Shown in pieces: positions 44,366 through 53,907 of a stretch of 64,000 nucleotides of DNA. Every line of letters starts with the position of its first letter. The stretch's first letter is position 1. The stretch is from the NCBI RefSeq assembly GCF_009362785.1, contig NZ_WHNQ01000001.1:460108-524107 (forward strand), read 5' to 3'. Both the position numbers and the translations under genes were made by a program. The notes under the pieces were generated by a model that saw only the letters and a program-made list of their open reading frames with translations, ran no database searches and was not told where the DNA came from. This DNA comes from Paraburkholderia atlantica (GTDB lineage: Bacteria > Pseudomonadota > Gammaproteobacteria > Burkholderiales > Burkholderiaceae).

Positions 44366-45859
44366 ATGAACGCACCCGCTGAACTGTCGGCCGAAGTCCT
44401 CGCGCAGCGTCAGCGCGAAGTCGTGCAGGCGCTGATGGCTGTGTTGCCGACCCACTGTCTGCTGTATCGCGAGGAGGATACCGTCGCGTACGAATGCGAC
44501 GGCCTCGCCGCGTACCGTCGTCTGCCGCTCGCGGTCGCGCTGCCGGAAACCGAATCGCAGGTGCAGCGCATCGTGCAGATCTGCCATCGCCTCGAAGTGC
44601 CCATCGTGCCGCGCGGCGCGGGCACCGGGCTGTCCGGCGGCGCAATGCCGATTCGGCACGGCGTCGTGGTGTCGCTCGCGCGCTTTCGCAAGATCGTCGA
44701 GGTCGACCCGTATGCGCGCATCGCGACCGTGCAGCCGGGCGTGCGCAACCTCGCGATCTCCGAGGCCGCCGCGCCGTATGGCCTCTACTACGCGCCGGAC
44801 CCGTCGTCGCAGATTGCCTGCACGATCGGCGGCAACGTGTCCGAGAATTCGGGCGGCGTGCATTGCCTGAAGTACGGCCTCACCGTGCACAACGTGCTGC
44901 GGGTGCGCGCAGTGACGATGGACGGCGAGATCGTCGAATTCGGCTCGCTCGCGCCTGACGCGCCGGGGCTCGATTTGCTCGCGGTGCTGATCGGCAGCGA
45001 GGGCATGTTCGCGATCGTCACCGAGGTTACCGTCAAGCTGATCCCGAAGCCGCAAACGGCGCAGGTCATCATGGCAAGCTTCGACGACGTCGTCAAAGGC
45101 GGCGACGCCGTTGCCGGCATCATCGCTGCGGGCATCATCCCGGCCGGCCTCGAGATGATGGACAAGCCCGCCACGCGCGCGGTCGAGGAGTTCGTCAACG
45201 CGGGCTACGACCTCGACGCGGCGGCGATCCTGCTGTGCGAATCGGACGGCACGCCCGAGGAAGTCGCGGCCGAGATCGTGCGCATGACCGCGGTGCTGCG
45301 CGAGCACGGCGCGACCCGTATCCAGATTTCGCGCACGGAAGCCGAGCGCCTGCGCTTCTGGTCCGGGCGCAAGAACGCATTTCCGGCGGCCGGCCGCATT
45401 TCGCCGGACTACTACTGCATGGACGGCACCGTGCCGCGCCGCAGTATCGGGCCGCTGCTCGCGCGTATCGAGGAGATGGAGAAGACCTACCAGCTGCGCT
45501 GCATCAACGTGTTTCATGCCGGCGACGGCAATATGCATCCGCTGATCCTGTTCAATGGCAACGACCAGGACGAGTGGCATCGCGCAGAGTTGTTCGGTAG
45601 CGACATCCTCGAAGCTTGCGTCGAACTGGGCGGCACGGTGACGGGCGAGCATGGCGTCGGCATCGAGAAGATCAATTCGATGTGCGTGCAGTTCTCGCCG
45701 GAGGAGCGCGACACGTTCCACGCGGTCAAGCGAGCATTCGACGCGCCCGGTCTGTTGAACCCCGACAAGGGAATTCCGACGCGGGCGCGCTGTGCCGAAT
45801 ACGGCAAGATGCACGTGCGCGGCGGTCTGCTGCCCCATCCCGAGCTGCCGCGCTTCTAA
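44366..45859 (+). CDS. glcD: Glycolate oxidase subunit GlcD (FAD-binding)
   Basis: GlcD is the FAD-carrying catalytic subunit of glycolate oxidase, oxidising glycolate to glyoxylate. The 497-residue protein shows VPRGAGTGLSGGAMP, VQPGVRNLAISEAAAPYGLYYAPDPSSQ, CTIGGNVSENSGGVHCLKYG and a C-terminal NVFHAGDGNMHPLILF and GTVTGEHGVGIEKI. GAGGAG (44351-44356) precedes the ATG at 44366. It forms a cluster with glcE and glcF downstream. The N-terminal extended part to about residue 50 is typical of GlcD. Confidence 0.95.
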   Translation: MNAPAELSAEVLAQRQREVVQALMAVLPTHCLLYREEDTVAYECDGLAAYRRLPLAVALPETESQVQRIVQICHRLEVPIVPRGAGTGLSGGAMPIRHGVVVSLARFRKIVEVDPYARIATVQPGVRNLAISEAAAPYGLYYAPDPSSQIACTIGGNVSENSGGVHCLKYGLTVHNVLRVRAVTMDGEIVEFGSLAPDAPGLDLLAVLIGSEGMFAIVTEVTVKLIPKPQTAQVIMASFDDVVKGGDAVAGIIAAGIIPAGLEMMDKPATRAVEEFVNAGYDLDAAAILLCESDGTPEEVAAEIVRMTAVLREHGATRIQISRTEAERLRFWSGRKNAFPAAGRISPDYYCMDGTVPRRSIGPLLARIEEMEKTYQLRCINVFHAGDGNMHPLILFNGNDQDEWHRAELFGSDILEACVELGGTVTGEHGVGIEKINSMCVQFSPEERDTFHAVKRAFDAPGLLNPDKGIPTRARCAEYGKMHVRGGLLPHPELPRF

Positions 45860-46034
45860 CGGCTCGCGTTTGCATTGCGCATCCACCGTGCGCCGTGCCC
45901 GCGCCGATGCGGGCGCGGCGCTTTGCGCCGCCCCCTTCAGACCGATGCCACGCCCCGTCACATGCGGGTGTGCTCCGGCTTGCCAGCGAGCCACCGCCCG
46001 GTACAATCAAACGAAACACAACGAGCAGGACACC

Positions 46035-47123
46035 ATGGAAGAGGACGACATCGTCGCCGTATGGTCCGAACGCGTTCGCTCGGCCAGCGCCGAGGGACGC
46101 GCGGTGCGCATCCGTGGCGGGGGCACCAAGGACTGGTATGGCCAGACGCTGGAAGGTGAGATCCTCGACACGCGCGCTTATCGCGGCATCATCGCGTACG
46201 ATCCGGCCGAGCTCGTGATCACCGCGCGCGCGGGAACACCGCTGCTGGAAATCGAAGCCGCGCTCGCCGAGCACGACCAGATGCTGGCGTTCGAGCCGCC
46301 GCACTTCGGTCCGCAGGCCACCTTCGGCGGCTGCATCGCCGCGGGCATTTCGGGGCCGCGCCGGCCGGCCGTGGGCGCCGCGCGCGACTTCGTGCTCGGC
46401 GCCGTCGTGATGAACGGCCAGGGCCAGGTGCTGCACTTCGGCGGCCAGGTCGTCAAGAACGTCGCGGGTTACGACGTGTCGCGGCTGCTCGCGGGCTCGC
46501 TCGGCACCCTCGGGCTGATCCTCGAGCTGTCGGTCAAAGTGCTGCCGCGCCCGCAGGCCGAAGCCACGCTGAAGTTCGACATGAATGGCACCGACGCGGT
46601 ACGCAAGCTCAACGAATGGGGCGGCCGGCCGCTGCCGATCACCGCGAGCGCATGGCGCAACGGCACGCTCGCGGTGCGCCTGGGCGGCGCGGAGGCCGCG
46701 GTCAAGGCCGCGCGCACCGGGCTCGGCGGCGAAGTCGTCGATGCGGTCGAAGCCGAGCGCTTCTGGGGCGGCCTGCGCGAACAGACCGACTCGTTCTTTG
46801 CGAGCATTCCGCCGAAGGCCGCGCTGTGGCGTCTCGCGTTGCCGTCGATCACCGAGCCGCTGCAACTGCCCGGCGCGCAACTGATGGAATGGGGCGGCGG
46901 CCAGCGCTGGTGGATCACCGACACCGACGCCCAGACCGTGCGCATCAGCGCGAAGCAGGCCGGCGGCCACGCAACCATTTTCCGCAGCGGCCACGGCTAC
47001 GACCGCAGCGCCGGCGTATTCACACCGCTGCCCGCACCGCTGATGAAAATCCATCGCGGCCTCAAACATGCATTCGATCCGGCCCGCATCTTCAACCGCG
47101 GCCGTCTCTACCCCGACTTCTGA
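46035..47123 (+). CDS. glcE: Glycolate oxidase subunit GlcE
   Basis: GlcE is the second FAD-binding subunit of glycolate oxidase. The 362-residue product has a PCMH-type FAD domain: RIRGGGTKDWYGQ, ITARAGTPLLEIEAALAEHDQMLAFEPPHFG, ATFGGCIAAGISGPRRP, and GGQVVKNVAGYDVSRLLAGSLGTLGLI. The second, shorter C-terminal part ends in KIHRGLKHAFDPARIFNRGRLY. ATG 46035 gives normal length. It starts 175 bp after glcD and ends 8 bp before glcF. Confidence 0.95.
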   Translation: MEEDDIVAVWSERVRSASAEGRAVRIRGGGTKDWYGQTLEGEILDTRAYRGIIAYDPAELVITARAGTPLLEIEAALAEHDQMLAFEPPHFGPQATFGGCIAAGISGPRRPAVGAARDFVLGAVVMNGQGQVLHFGGQVVKNVAGYDVSRLLAGSLGTLGLILELSVKVLPRPQAEATLKFDMNGTDAVRKLNEWGGRPLPITASAWRNGTLAVRLGGAEAAVKAARTGLGGEVVDAVEAERFWGGLREQTDSFFASIPPKAALWRLALPSITEPLQLPGAQLMEWGGGQRWWITDTDAQTVRISAKQAGGHATIFRSGHGYDRSAGVFTPLPAPLMKIHRGLKHAFDPARIFNRGRLYPDF

Positions 47124-47131
47124 GCGACGCG

Positions 47132-48358
47132 ATGCAAACCAACCTCGCGGACTTCATTCGCAATACGCCCGATGGCAACGAAGCGGACGCCATCCTGCGC
47201 AAATGCGTGCATTGCGGTTTCTGCACGGCCACCTGCCCGACCTATCAACTGCTCGGCGACGAGCTCGACGGCCCGCGCGGCCGGATCTACCTGATCAAGC
47301 AGATGGTCGAAGGCGCGCCGGTCACGCGCAGCACCCAGGTACACCTCGACCGCTGCCTCACCTGCCGCAACTGCGAAACGACCTGCCCGTCCGGCGTGCA
47401 ATACGGCCGGCTCGTCGAAATCGGTCGCAAGCTCACCGAAGAGAAGGTCACGCGTCCGCTCAATCAGCGGCTGATGCGGCGGCTGCTCGCGAGCGTGCTG
47501 CCGAACAGCGCGATCTTCACCCCCGCAATGCGGCTGGGCCAGCACGTGCGCGGCCTGCTGCCGAAGAAGCTGCGCGACAAGGTGCCCGCGCGTCAACGCC
47601 CGCTCGAATGGCCGAGCGCGAAGCACGACCGCAAGGTACTGATGCTCGCCGGCTGCGTGCAACCGTCGATGATGCCGAACGTCAACATCGCGACCGCGCG
47701 CGTGTTCGACGCGCTCGGCATCGAGACGCTGATCGCGCCCGAAGCCGGCTGCTGCGGCGCGATCCGCCTGCACCTCGGCTACAACGAAGAAGCGCTCGAC
47801 GACGTGCGCGCGAACATCGACGCATGGTGGCCCTACGTCGAACAGGGCGTTGAAGCGATCGTGATGAACGCGTCGGGCTGCGGCGCGACGGTCAAGGAAT
47901 ACGCGCACCTGCTGCGCCTCGATCCCGAGTATGCGGAGAAGGCGCGCCGCATCGTCGAGTTGACGCGCGATGTCTCCGAAATCCTGCCCGAGTTCGAAGA
48001 ACAGCTCGTCGCGATCACGCGCCGCCGTTCCGTGCACACGGTCGCGTTCCATCCGCCCTGCACGCTGCAGCATGGCCAGCAGATCCGCGGCAAGGTCGAG
48101 CAACTGCTCGGCGCGCTCGGCCTCGAAGTGCGCCTGCCCGCGGACAGCCATCTGTGCTGCGGCTCGGCCGGCACCTACTCGCTGCTGCAGCCGCGCCTGT
48201 CGTACGCGCTGCGCGACCAGAAGCTCGAGCGTTTGCAGGCGCAGGAGCCGCAGGTGATCGTGTCGGCGAACGTCGGTTGCATCGCGCATCTGCAAAGCGG
48301 CACGTCGACGCCGGTCGCGCACTGGATCGAATTGGTCGAGCACATGCTGTCCGTATAA
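47132..48358 (+). CDS. glcF: Glycolate oxidase iron-sulfur subunit GlcF
   Basis: GlcF carries electrons from the flavin subunits to the quinone pool. The 408-residue protein has two 4Fe-4S motifs near the N-terminus, CVHCGFCTATCP and CLTCRNCETTCP, then two CCG domains with GCCGAIRLHLGYNEEA and CCGSAGTYSLLQP. ATG 47132 is 8 bp after the glcE stop, and its length matches the family. The stop codon coincides with a candidate promoter for yggS. Confidence 0.96.
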   Translation: MQTNLADFIRNTPDGNEADAILRKCVHCGFCTATCPTYQLLGDELDGPRGRIYLIKQMVEGAPVTRSTQVHLDRCLTCRNCETTCPSGVQYGRLVEIGRKLTEEKVTRPLNQRLMRRLLASVLPNSAIFTPAMRLGQHVRGLLPKKLRDKVPARQRPLEWPSAKHDRKVLMLAGCVQPSMMPNVNIATARVFDALGIETLIAPEAGCCGAIRLHLGYNEEALDDVRANIDAWWPYVEQGVEAIVMNASGCGATVKEYAHLLRLDPEYAEKARRIVELTRDVSEILPEFEEQLVAITRRRSVHTVAFHPPCTLQHGQQIRGKVEQLLGALGLEVRLPADSHLCCGSAGTYSLLQPRLSYALRDQKLERLQAQEPQVIVSANVGCIAHLQSGTSTPVAHWIELVEHMLSV

Positions 48359-48359
48359 T
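48332..48359 (+). promoter_or_regulatory. Promoter candidate for yggS inside glcF
   Basis: TTGGTC (48332-48337) and TATAAT (48354-48359) are spaced by 16 bp. The -10 overlaps the glcF stop codon, about 36 bp before the yggS ATG. It would let yggS-proC be transcribed independently of glycolate genes. Confidence 0.55.
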
Positions 48360-48394
48360 CGAGGCATCGTCTTCGCTGAACACCGGTTCGTTCC

Positions 48395-49117
48395 ATGTCC
48401 GACCTGCCTCACCGTTTCGCCGATCACTTCGCTCACAATCTCGCCGACGTGCACGAGCGCATCGCCAGTGCCGCGCAAGCTGCCGGCCGCGATGCGCAGT
48501 CCGTGACGCTGCTCGCGGTCTCCAAGACGTTTCCGGCCGATGCCGTGCGCGCCGCTCATGCGGCCGGTCAGCGTGCATTCGGCGAAAACTACGTGCAGGA
48601 AGCGCTCGACAAGATCCAGACGCTCGCCGATCTGCGCGCGTCGCTCGAATGGCATTTCATCGGGCCGCTGCAATCGAACAAGACGCGGCCCGTCGCCGAG
48701 CATTTCGACTGGGTACATTCAATCGATCGGCTGAAGATCGCGCAGCGGCTGTCGGAGCAGCGCCCCGATAATCTGCCGCCGCTCAACGTTTGCCTGCAGG
48801 TCAACGTCAGCGGCGAGGCGTCGAAGAGCGGCGTTGCGCCCGACGACGCGGCCGCCATCGCGCACCAGATCGCCGCACTGCCAAAGCTGAAGCTGCGCGG
48901 GCTGATGTCGATTCCGGAACCGGCCGGCGATCTCGACGCGCAACGCGCGCCGCATCGCCAATTGCGCGAGTTGTTCGAGCGCTTGCGCAACGACGGGCTC
49001 GCGCTCGATACGCTGTCGATGGGCATGTCGGCCGATCTCGAAGCAGCCGTGCTCGAAGGTGCGACGATCGTACGCGTCGGCACCGCGATCTTCGGCGCGC
49101 GCGATTACTCGCGTTGA
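48395..49117 (+). CDS. yggS: YggS family PLP homeostasis protein
   Basis: YggS/PLPBP is a pyridoxal-phosphate-binding protein that balances B6 and amino acid metabolism without known catalysis. The 240-residue product has LAVSKTFPAD with the PLP lysine near residue 43, FGENYVQEALDKI, WHFIGPLQSNKTRP, HSIDRLKIA, and the phosphate-binding end GMSADLEAAVLEGATIVRVGTAIFG. Length is typical. proC lies 76 bp downstream, the conserved yggS-proC pair. Confidence 0.96.
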   Translation: MSDLPHRFADHFAHNLADVHERIASAAQAAGRDAQSVTLLAVSKTFPADAVRAAHAAGQRAFGENYVQEALDKIQTLADLRASLEWHFIGPLQSNKTRPVAEHFDWVHSIDRLKIAQRLSEQRPDNLPPLNVCLQVNVSGEASKSGVAPDDAAAIAHQIAALPKLKLRGLMSIPEPAGDLDAQRAPHRQLRELFERLRNDGLALDTLSMGMSADLEAAVLEGATIVRVGTAIFGARDYSR

Positions 49118-49193
49118 GCTTTTCCACGGGCCTTGCGCGAACCTGGCTGCGCGAAGCCCTCACCGCATCTCATCTGAACCTATCCGGACCATC

Positions 49194-50009
49194 ATGAAAA
49201 TTGCGTTTATCGGCGGCGGCAACATGGCCGCGGCGTTGATCGGCGGCCTCATCAAGCGGGGCGTCGCGCCCGCGGACCTGTACGCGATCGATCCGAACGA
49301 AGACGCGCGCAAGCGCAACGAGCAGCAATTCGGCATCCGCACCGGCGCGGCCGCCGACGGCACGCTCGCCGACTACGACGCGGTCGTGCTTGCGGTGAAG
49401 CCGCAGATCCTGAAGAGCGTCGCCGAGACGCTGGCTCCGCATCTGCGCGCATCGCAACTGATCGTCAGCATCGTCGCGGGCATTCGCATCGGCGACATGT
49501 CGCGCTGGCTGAATGGTCACGGCCGCATCGTGCGCGTGATGCCGAATACGCCGGCGCTGATCGGTATGGGCGTGACGGGTCTCGTCGCCAGCGGCAGCGT
49601 CGACGAAGCGGGCCGTGCGCTCGCGTCGCAAGTGCTCGGCGCGGTCGGCGAAACCGTCTGGTTCGACGACGAAGCGAAGATCGACGCGGTCACCGCGATC
49701 TCGGGCAGCGGACCGGCCTACGTGTTCTATTTCATCGAAGCGCTGCAGGAAGCCGCGCGCCAGCTCGGTATGGACGAAGCGCAGGGCCGCGCGCTCGCGG
49801 TCGCGACCTTCACGGGCGCCGCGCAACTCGCGGCCAATTCCGACGAGCCGCCGAGCGTGCTGCGTGAACGCGTGACCTCGAAAGGCGGCACGACCGCGGC
49901 AGCGCTCGCCTCGTTCGAAGCGAGCGGCATCAAGGACGCGATCGTGCGCGGCGCACTGGCCGCCGATGCCTGGGCGCGCGAGATGGGCGACGAGTTCGGC
50001 AAGCAGTAA
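49194..50009 (+). CDS. proC: Pyrroline-5-carboxylate reductase ProC
   Basis: ProC catalyses the last step of proline synthesis, reducing pyrroline-5-carboxylate with NAD(P)H. The 271-residue protein starts MKIAFIGGGNMAAALIGGL (Rossmann motif), with AVKPQ, RVMPNTPALIGMG, AISGSGPAYVFYFIEAL and LRERVTSKGGTTAAAL, all family signatures. ATG 49194 is set by the Rossmann strand. It converges with ubiA. Confidence 0.97.
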   Translation: MKIAFIGGGNMAAALIGGLIKRGVAPADLYAIDPNEDARKRNEQQFGIRTGAAADGTLADYDAVVLAVKPQILKSVAETLAPHLRASQLIVSIVAGIRIGDMSRWLNGHGRIVRVMPNTPALIGMGVTGLVASGSVDEAGRALASQVLGAVGETVWFDDEAKIDAVTAISGSGPAYVFYFIEALQEAARQLGMDEAQGRALAVATFTGAAQLAANSDEPPSVLRERVTSKGGTTAAALASFEASGIKDAIVRGALAADAWAREMGDEFGKQ

Positions 50010-50045
50010 CGCGAACCGGCGTCGCCAGAAATAGCGGAAACAAAA

Positions 50046-50096
50046 ACGCCGTAGCGCGCCTGCCTTTTTCCAATCAGGGCAGGTTGCCTACGGCGT
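50046..50096. terminator. Large inverted repeat between proC and ubiA
   Basis: ACGCCGTAG (50046-50054) pairs with CTACGGCGT (50088-50096), and inside it CCTGCC (50059-50064) pairs with GGCAGG (50078-50083). The loop carries a T-run (50065-50069). It lies between convergent genes and probably acts as a bidirectional terminator or barrier. Confidence 0.6.
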
Positions 50097-50140
50097 ATAG
50101 ATCCAGCAGCGGTGTGAAGCCCAAAAATCGCTAGCGCGAA

Positions 50141-51004
50141 TTAAAACGAAGTCACCGCGTAGTGCGCGGCGATCCCCGCGAACAACGCGCCGCCGAGCCA
50201 GTTGTTGTGACGGAACGCGGCAAAGCACGGCATCCGCTCGCGATTGCGGATCAGCGTGTAGTGATAAATCGCGCAACCCACCGCGGCCGCCCAGCCGAGC
50301 CAGTACAACGGGCCAAACCCGAGCGTCAGGCCGATGCCGACGTAAATGCCCAGCGTCACCGCATAACACAGCATGACCGCGGCCACGTCGAAGCGGCCGA
50401 AGGTCAGCGCCGATGTGCGGATGCCGATCTTGATGTCGTCGTCGCGATCGACCATCGCATACTCGGTGTCGTACGCAACGGCCCAGAAGATGTTCGCGAC
50501 CAGCATCACCCATGCGAGCAGCGGCACGTGATCCTGCACCGCTGCAAATGCCATCGGAATGCCGAAGCCGAACGCGATGCCCAGATACGCCTGCGGAATC
50601 GCGAAGAAGCGCTTCATGAACGGATACGTGCCGGCGACGAACAGCGCGACCACCGACAGCTCCTTGGTCAACGCATTGAGCGGCTGAATCAGCAGAAACG
50701 CGATCAGCGACAGCACGGTGGCCAGCACGACCGCTTCCCACGCATTGATCTTGCCCGACGTGATCGGCCGGTTCTCGGTGCGCTTCACGTGACGGTCGAA
50801 ATCGCGGTCCGCATAGTCGTTGATCGCACAGCCGGCCGAGCGCATCAGCACCGTGCCGAGCGTGAAGATCACCAGCAATTGCCACGGCGGATGACCGCCG
50901 GAAGCGATCCACAGTGCGTTGAGCGTCGGCCACAGCAGCAGCAGGCTGCCGATCGGTTTGTCCATGCGCACGAGGCGCAGATACAGAGGAAGTCGGGCGA
51001 ACAT
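50141..51004 (-). CDS. ubiA: 4-hydroxybenzoate octaprenyltransferase UbiA
   Basis: UbiA attaches the polyprenyl tail to 4-hydroxybenzoate in ubiquinone synthesis. The 287-residue integral membrane protein has [21 protein letters not shown], the first Asp-rich motif [20 protein letters not shown] and the second [17 protein letters not shown], with about nine membrane segments. ATG 51004 is preferred over the GTG nine codons upstream because the resulting N-terminus matches the family better. It lies downstream of dps on the same strand, behind dps's terminator. Confidence 0.94.
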   Translation of the reverse strand: MFARLPLYLRLVRMDKPIGSLLLLWPTLNALWIASGGHPPWQLLVIFTLGTVLMRSAGCAINDYADRDFDRHVKRTENRPITSGKINAWEAVVLATVLSLIAFLLIQPLNALTKELSVVALFVAGTYPFMKRFFAIPQAYLGIAFGFGIPMAFAAVQDHVPLLAWVMLVANIFWAVAYDTEYAMVDRDDDIKIGIRTSALTFGRFDVAAVMLCYAVTLGIYVGIGLTLGFGPLYWLGWAAAVGCAIYHYTLIRNRERMPCFAAFRHNNWLGGALFAGIAAHYAVTSF

Positions 51005-51143
51005 GGGACGAATTCGGTGAAGTGCGAACACGGTGCGCCTATTTTACGGGAAGCGCACGGCGGCTCTGAATTCACCTGCCCGCGTATCGAGGTGCCGCGC
51101 GCTCGCAGCCGTGCATCACGCGGCGGCGGCGGCGCAAAAAAAA

Positions 51144-51166
51144 AAGCCTCCCGTGTAGGGAGGCTT
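51144..51166 (-). terminator. Intrinsic terminator of dps
   Basis: On the minus strand AAGCCTCCC (from 51166) pairs with GGGAGGCTT (to 51144) around a 5-base loop. It is followed by a run of ten T residues. This is a very strong terminator. Confidence 0.93.
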
Positions 51167-51241
51167 GTGCGTTTCTGGCACGGCGCGGGTGTTGCCCGCA
51201 CCTGCATTCGAACCTGACCAGGCCGGCTCAACCGCGTCAAA

Positions 51242-51739
51242 TCACGCGAGCAGCGAGCGCAGCATCCATGCGGTCTTTTCGTGCGTCTGCATGCGTTGCG
51301 TGAGCAGGTCGGCGGTCGGCTCGTCGTTGGCGGCTTCCGTCGCCGGGAAGATCGCGCGCGCGGTGCGCACCACCGCTTCCTGACCTTCGACCAGCTGGCG
51401 GATCATGTCTTCCGCGGCCGGCACGCCGTCCGCTTCGGGAATCGACGACAGCTTCGCGAAATCCTTGTAGGTGCCCGGCGCATGCACGCCCAATGCGCGG
51501 ATACGTTCGGCGATCGAGTCGACTGCGAGCGCGAGTTCGTTGTACTGCGTTTCGAACATCAGATGCAGCGTGTTGAACATCGGACCCGTGACGTTCCAGT
51601 GGAAGTTGTGGGTCTTCAGGTACAGCGTGTAGGTATCGGCGAGCAAACGCGACAACCCTTCGGCGATCTTCTTGCGATCCTTGTCGCTGATCCCGATGTT
51701 GACGTGCTGTACGGCTGCTGCGGCTTCTTTCTTGGCCAT
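51242..51739 (-). CDS. dps: DNA-binding ferritin-like protein Dps
   Basis: Dps stores iron and shields DNA during starvation and peroxide stress. The 165-residue protein has the inter-subunit ferroxidase signature [26 protein letters not shown], followed by [11 protein letters not shown], plus a Lys-rich N-terminus (AKKEAAAAV) that can contact DNA. AAGGAG precedes the ATG. It is the third gene of the katA/OxyR neighbourhood and has its own terminator. Confidence 0.96.
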   Translation of the reverse strand: MAKKEAAAAVQHVNIGISDKDRKKIAEGLSRLLADTYTLYLKTHNFHWNVTGPMFNTLHLMFETQYNELALAVDSIAERIRALGVHAPGTYKDFAKLSSIPEADGVPAAEDMIRQLVEGQEAVVRTARAIFPATEAANDEPTADLLTQRMQTHEKTAWMLRSLLA

Positions 51740-51894
51740 GATGACTCCTTCGAAGAGTGATACGAACCGGTCGGCAGATGACGGTCTGCGGAAACACGAA
51801 TAAAACTGTTCGACAGTGTAGCGTGAATTGCCGCAAGCTTCGCTCGAGACGTGCTCGGGGGCCTTGCTGCGCCGCCATCCTGGCGGTACTGCGC

Positions 51895-52059
51895 TCAGCC
51901 GCCCAGCGCGTGTTGCAACGCCTGCGCGGCGATTACCGCAAAGCCGCTCGCGACGATCGCAACGCCCATCGCCTTGCGCAGCATCAATACCTGCCGTTGC
52001 GCCTGCATGCTCGGCGTGGCGGTCGGACCGCCGATGCTTGCCATCATCATCTGAATCAT
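51895..52059 (-). CDS. Small hypothetical membrane protein, 54 aa, between katA and dps
   Basis: This 54-residue frame on the minus strand starts at ATG 52059, 7 bp after GGGAGT. It begins with a Met-rich segment ([11 protein letters not shown]), then a Pro/Thr region and a Gly/Ala/Val-rich hydrophobic helix ([17 protein letters not shown]) ending LQHALGG. It is not recognised. Position between katA and dps on the same strand suggests a role in the same stress response, but that is context only. Confidence 0.6.
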   Translation of the reverse strand: MIQMMMASIGGPTATPSMQAQRQVLMLRKAMGVAIVASGFAVIAAQALQHALGG

Positions 52060-52154
52060 GATCGTACTCCCGGTTCGTCTCGTGACGGCCGCAGCAATGC
52101 GCTGCGCCGTCGATTACTCTGCTACTGCCTTGCCATGCGCCGCGTATTGGACGC

Positions 52155-53609
52155 CTAGCGGTTTCTGCCTTCCTGCAATGCGGCGAGCGCCGCGATCACA
52201 CCTTCCGCGTAAGCCGGATCGGCGCGGCGGAAATGCTCGATCTGACGCGCGACGATGTCCTGCGGCACGCCGTCGATATGTCGCGCGATATTGCCGAACA
52301 GACGCTCACGCTGCGCGTCGTTGAACAGCGCGAACAACATGCGCGGCTGCGTGTAGTAGTCGTCGTCCTCGCGATGCTCGTAACGCGCGACCGCGCCCGC
52401 CGCGAGAGGCGGCTCCGATGCGTTCGCGTCCTGCGCGAAGTCGCCGAAGCGATTCGGCTCGTAATTCACGTTGCCGCCGAGATTGCCGTCGGTACGCATC
52501 GCGCCGTCGCGATGGAATGAATGCGGGTTCGGCAGGCGCGGCGCATTCACCGGGATCTGGTGATGATTGATGCCGAGCCGGTAACGCTGCGTATCGCCGT
52601 ACGAGAACAGACGCCCCTGCAACAGACGGTCCGGCGAAAAGCCGATGCCCGGCACCACGTTCGCCGGCGTGAACGCCGCCTGCTCGACGTCCGCGAAATA
52701 GTTGGCCGCGTTGCGGTTCAACTCGATCGTGCCGACGTCGATCAACGGATAGTCCTTCTGCGACCACACCTTCGTGATGTCGAACGGATTGAAGCGGTAG
52801 TTCGCCGCATCCGCTTCGGGCATCACCTGAATCGCGAAGCGCCACTTCGGGAAGTTGCCCGCGTCGATGCTGGTCACCAGATCGCGCTGCGCGCTTTCAC
52901 GATCATGGGCGACTACCTGCGCGGCTTCGGCGTCGGTGAAGTTCTCGATACCCTGCTGCGACTTGAAGTGGAACTTGACCCAGAAACGCTCGTTGTTCGC
53001 GTTGATGAACGAGTACGTGTGCGAGCCGAAGCCGTGCATCTGCCGGTAGTTCTTCGGGATGCCGCGATCGCTCATCAGAATCGTCACCTGATGCAGCGAC
53101 TCCGGATGACGCGACCAGAAATCCCACGCCGCGACGTTGTTACGCAGGTTCGTGTACGGATCACGCTTCTGCGTATGAATGAAGTCCGGAAACTTCAGCG
53201 GATCGCGGATGAAGAACACCGGCGTGTTGTTGCCGACCACGTCCCAGTTGCCTTCTTCGGTGTAGAACTTGATCGAGAAGCCGCGCACGTCGCGCTCGGC
53301 ATCGGCCGCGCCACGCTCGCCGGCCACGGTCGAAAAGCGCATGAAAAGCGGCGTTTCCTTGCCGACCTGCGCGAATACCTTCGCCTTCGTGTAGCGCGAG
53401 ATGTCGTGCGTGACCGTCAGCGTGCCGAACGCACCCGAACCCTTCGCGTGAACGCGACGCTCGGGAATCACTTCGCGATCGAAGTGCGCGAGCTTTTCGA
53501 GCAGCCAGACGTCTTGCAGCACGACTGGGCCGCGCGGGCCGGCCGTCATCGAGTTCTGGTTATCGGCGATGGGCGCGCCGGCGGCATTGGTGAGCTTACG
53601 TTCGGACAT
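52155..53609 (-). CDS. katA: Catalase KatA
   Basis: KatA dismutates hydrogen peroxide. The 484-residue monofunctional heme catalase (small-subunit clade) has [10 protein letters not shown] with active-site His54, the conserved [23 protein letters not shown] region with the active-site Asn, and the heme-iron ligand Tyr337 in [17 protein letters not shown] 53609 lies 6 bp after AGGAG; a GTG two codons upstream is less likely. A 39-aa ORF and an OxyR-like promoter lie upstream. Confidence 0.97.
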   Translation of the reverse strand: MSERKLTNAAGAPIADNQNSMTAGPRGPVVLQDVWLLEKLAHFDREVIPERRVHAKGSGAFGTLTVTHDISRYTKAKVFAQVGKETPLFMRFSTVAGERGAADAERDVRGFSIKFYTEEGNWDVVGNNTPVFFIRDPLKFPDFIHTQKRDPYTNLRNNVAAWDFWSRHPESLHQVTILMSDRGIPKNYRQMHGFGSHTYSFINANNERFWVKFHFKSQQGIENFTDAEAAQVVAHDRESAQRDLVTSIDAGNFPKWRFAIQVMPEADAANYRFNPFDITKVWSQKDYPLIDVGTIELNRNAANYFADVEQAAFTPANVVPGIGFSPDRLLQGRLFSYGDTQRYRLGINHHQIPVNAPRLPNPHSFHRDGAMRTDGNLGGNVNYEPNRFGDFAQDANASEPPLAAGAVARYEHREDDDYYTQPRMLFALFNDAQRERLFGNIARHIDGVPQDIVARQIEHFRRADPAYAEGVIAALAALQEGRNR

Positions 53610-53690
53610 GGGCACTCCTGCGTGGTTTTATTGCATCAGAGGAAATCGCGCGGCATCCGTGCGGGACGGACGCCGTCATGGGTAGGCGCG

Positions 53691-53810
53691 TCAGGCGGCT
53701 AACACCCGGTCGACCAGCAACGACATCGCGACCGTGCGGATACTCGGCGCGGCGGCCGTCATGGTCGGTTGGGTGGGAAAAGCGTGGATGGGCTGTGAAA
53801 CTGCTTGCAT
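53691..53810 (-). CDS. Small ORF (39 aa) with strong ribosome binding site, upstream of katA
   Basis: This ORF starts at ATG 53810, 8 bp after a full AGGAGG on the minus strand, one of the best ribosome binding sites in the window. It encodes a Ser/Thr/Pro/Ala-rich N-terminus followed by RTVAMSLLVDRVLAA. It is not recognised. It lies between the predicted katA transcription start and katA, 81 bp before the latter, so it may be a leader ORF or a small stress protein. Confidence 0.6.
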   Translation of the reverse strand: MQAVSQPIHAFPTQPTMTAAAPSIRTVAMSLLVDRVLAA

Positions 53811-53901
53811 GATGTTTTCCTCCTGGCTTGTCTGACGCCCCGACTGGGGAGTCGGAGGCTGAGCCTTATCGAATCAGGGGATCGGTCGATCCATGGAGGA
53901 A

Positions 53902-53907
53902 ACTATA
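53902..53907 (-). promoter_or_regulatory. Predicted -10 of the katA transcript
   Basis: TATAGT on the minus strand with TG two bases upstream (extended -10). No -35 matches, which fits activator dependence. It lies directly downstream of the ATAG/CTAT repeat cluster. Confidence 0.5.

Noticed and set aside
42842..46006. Very long open frame antisense to the D-lactate dehydrogenase and glcD genes
   Set aside because: Long antisense frames are expected in 65% GC DNA with strong third-position bias. The other strand encodes clear family proteins, and this frame has Arg/His-rich composition without motifs.
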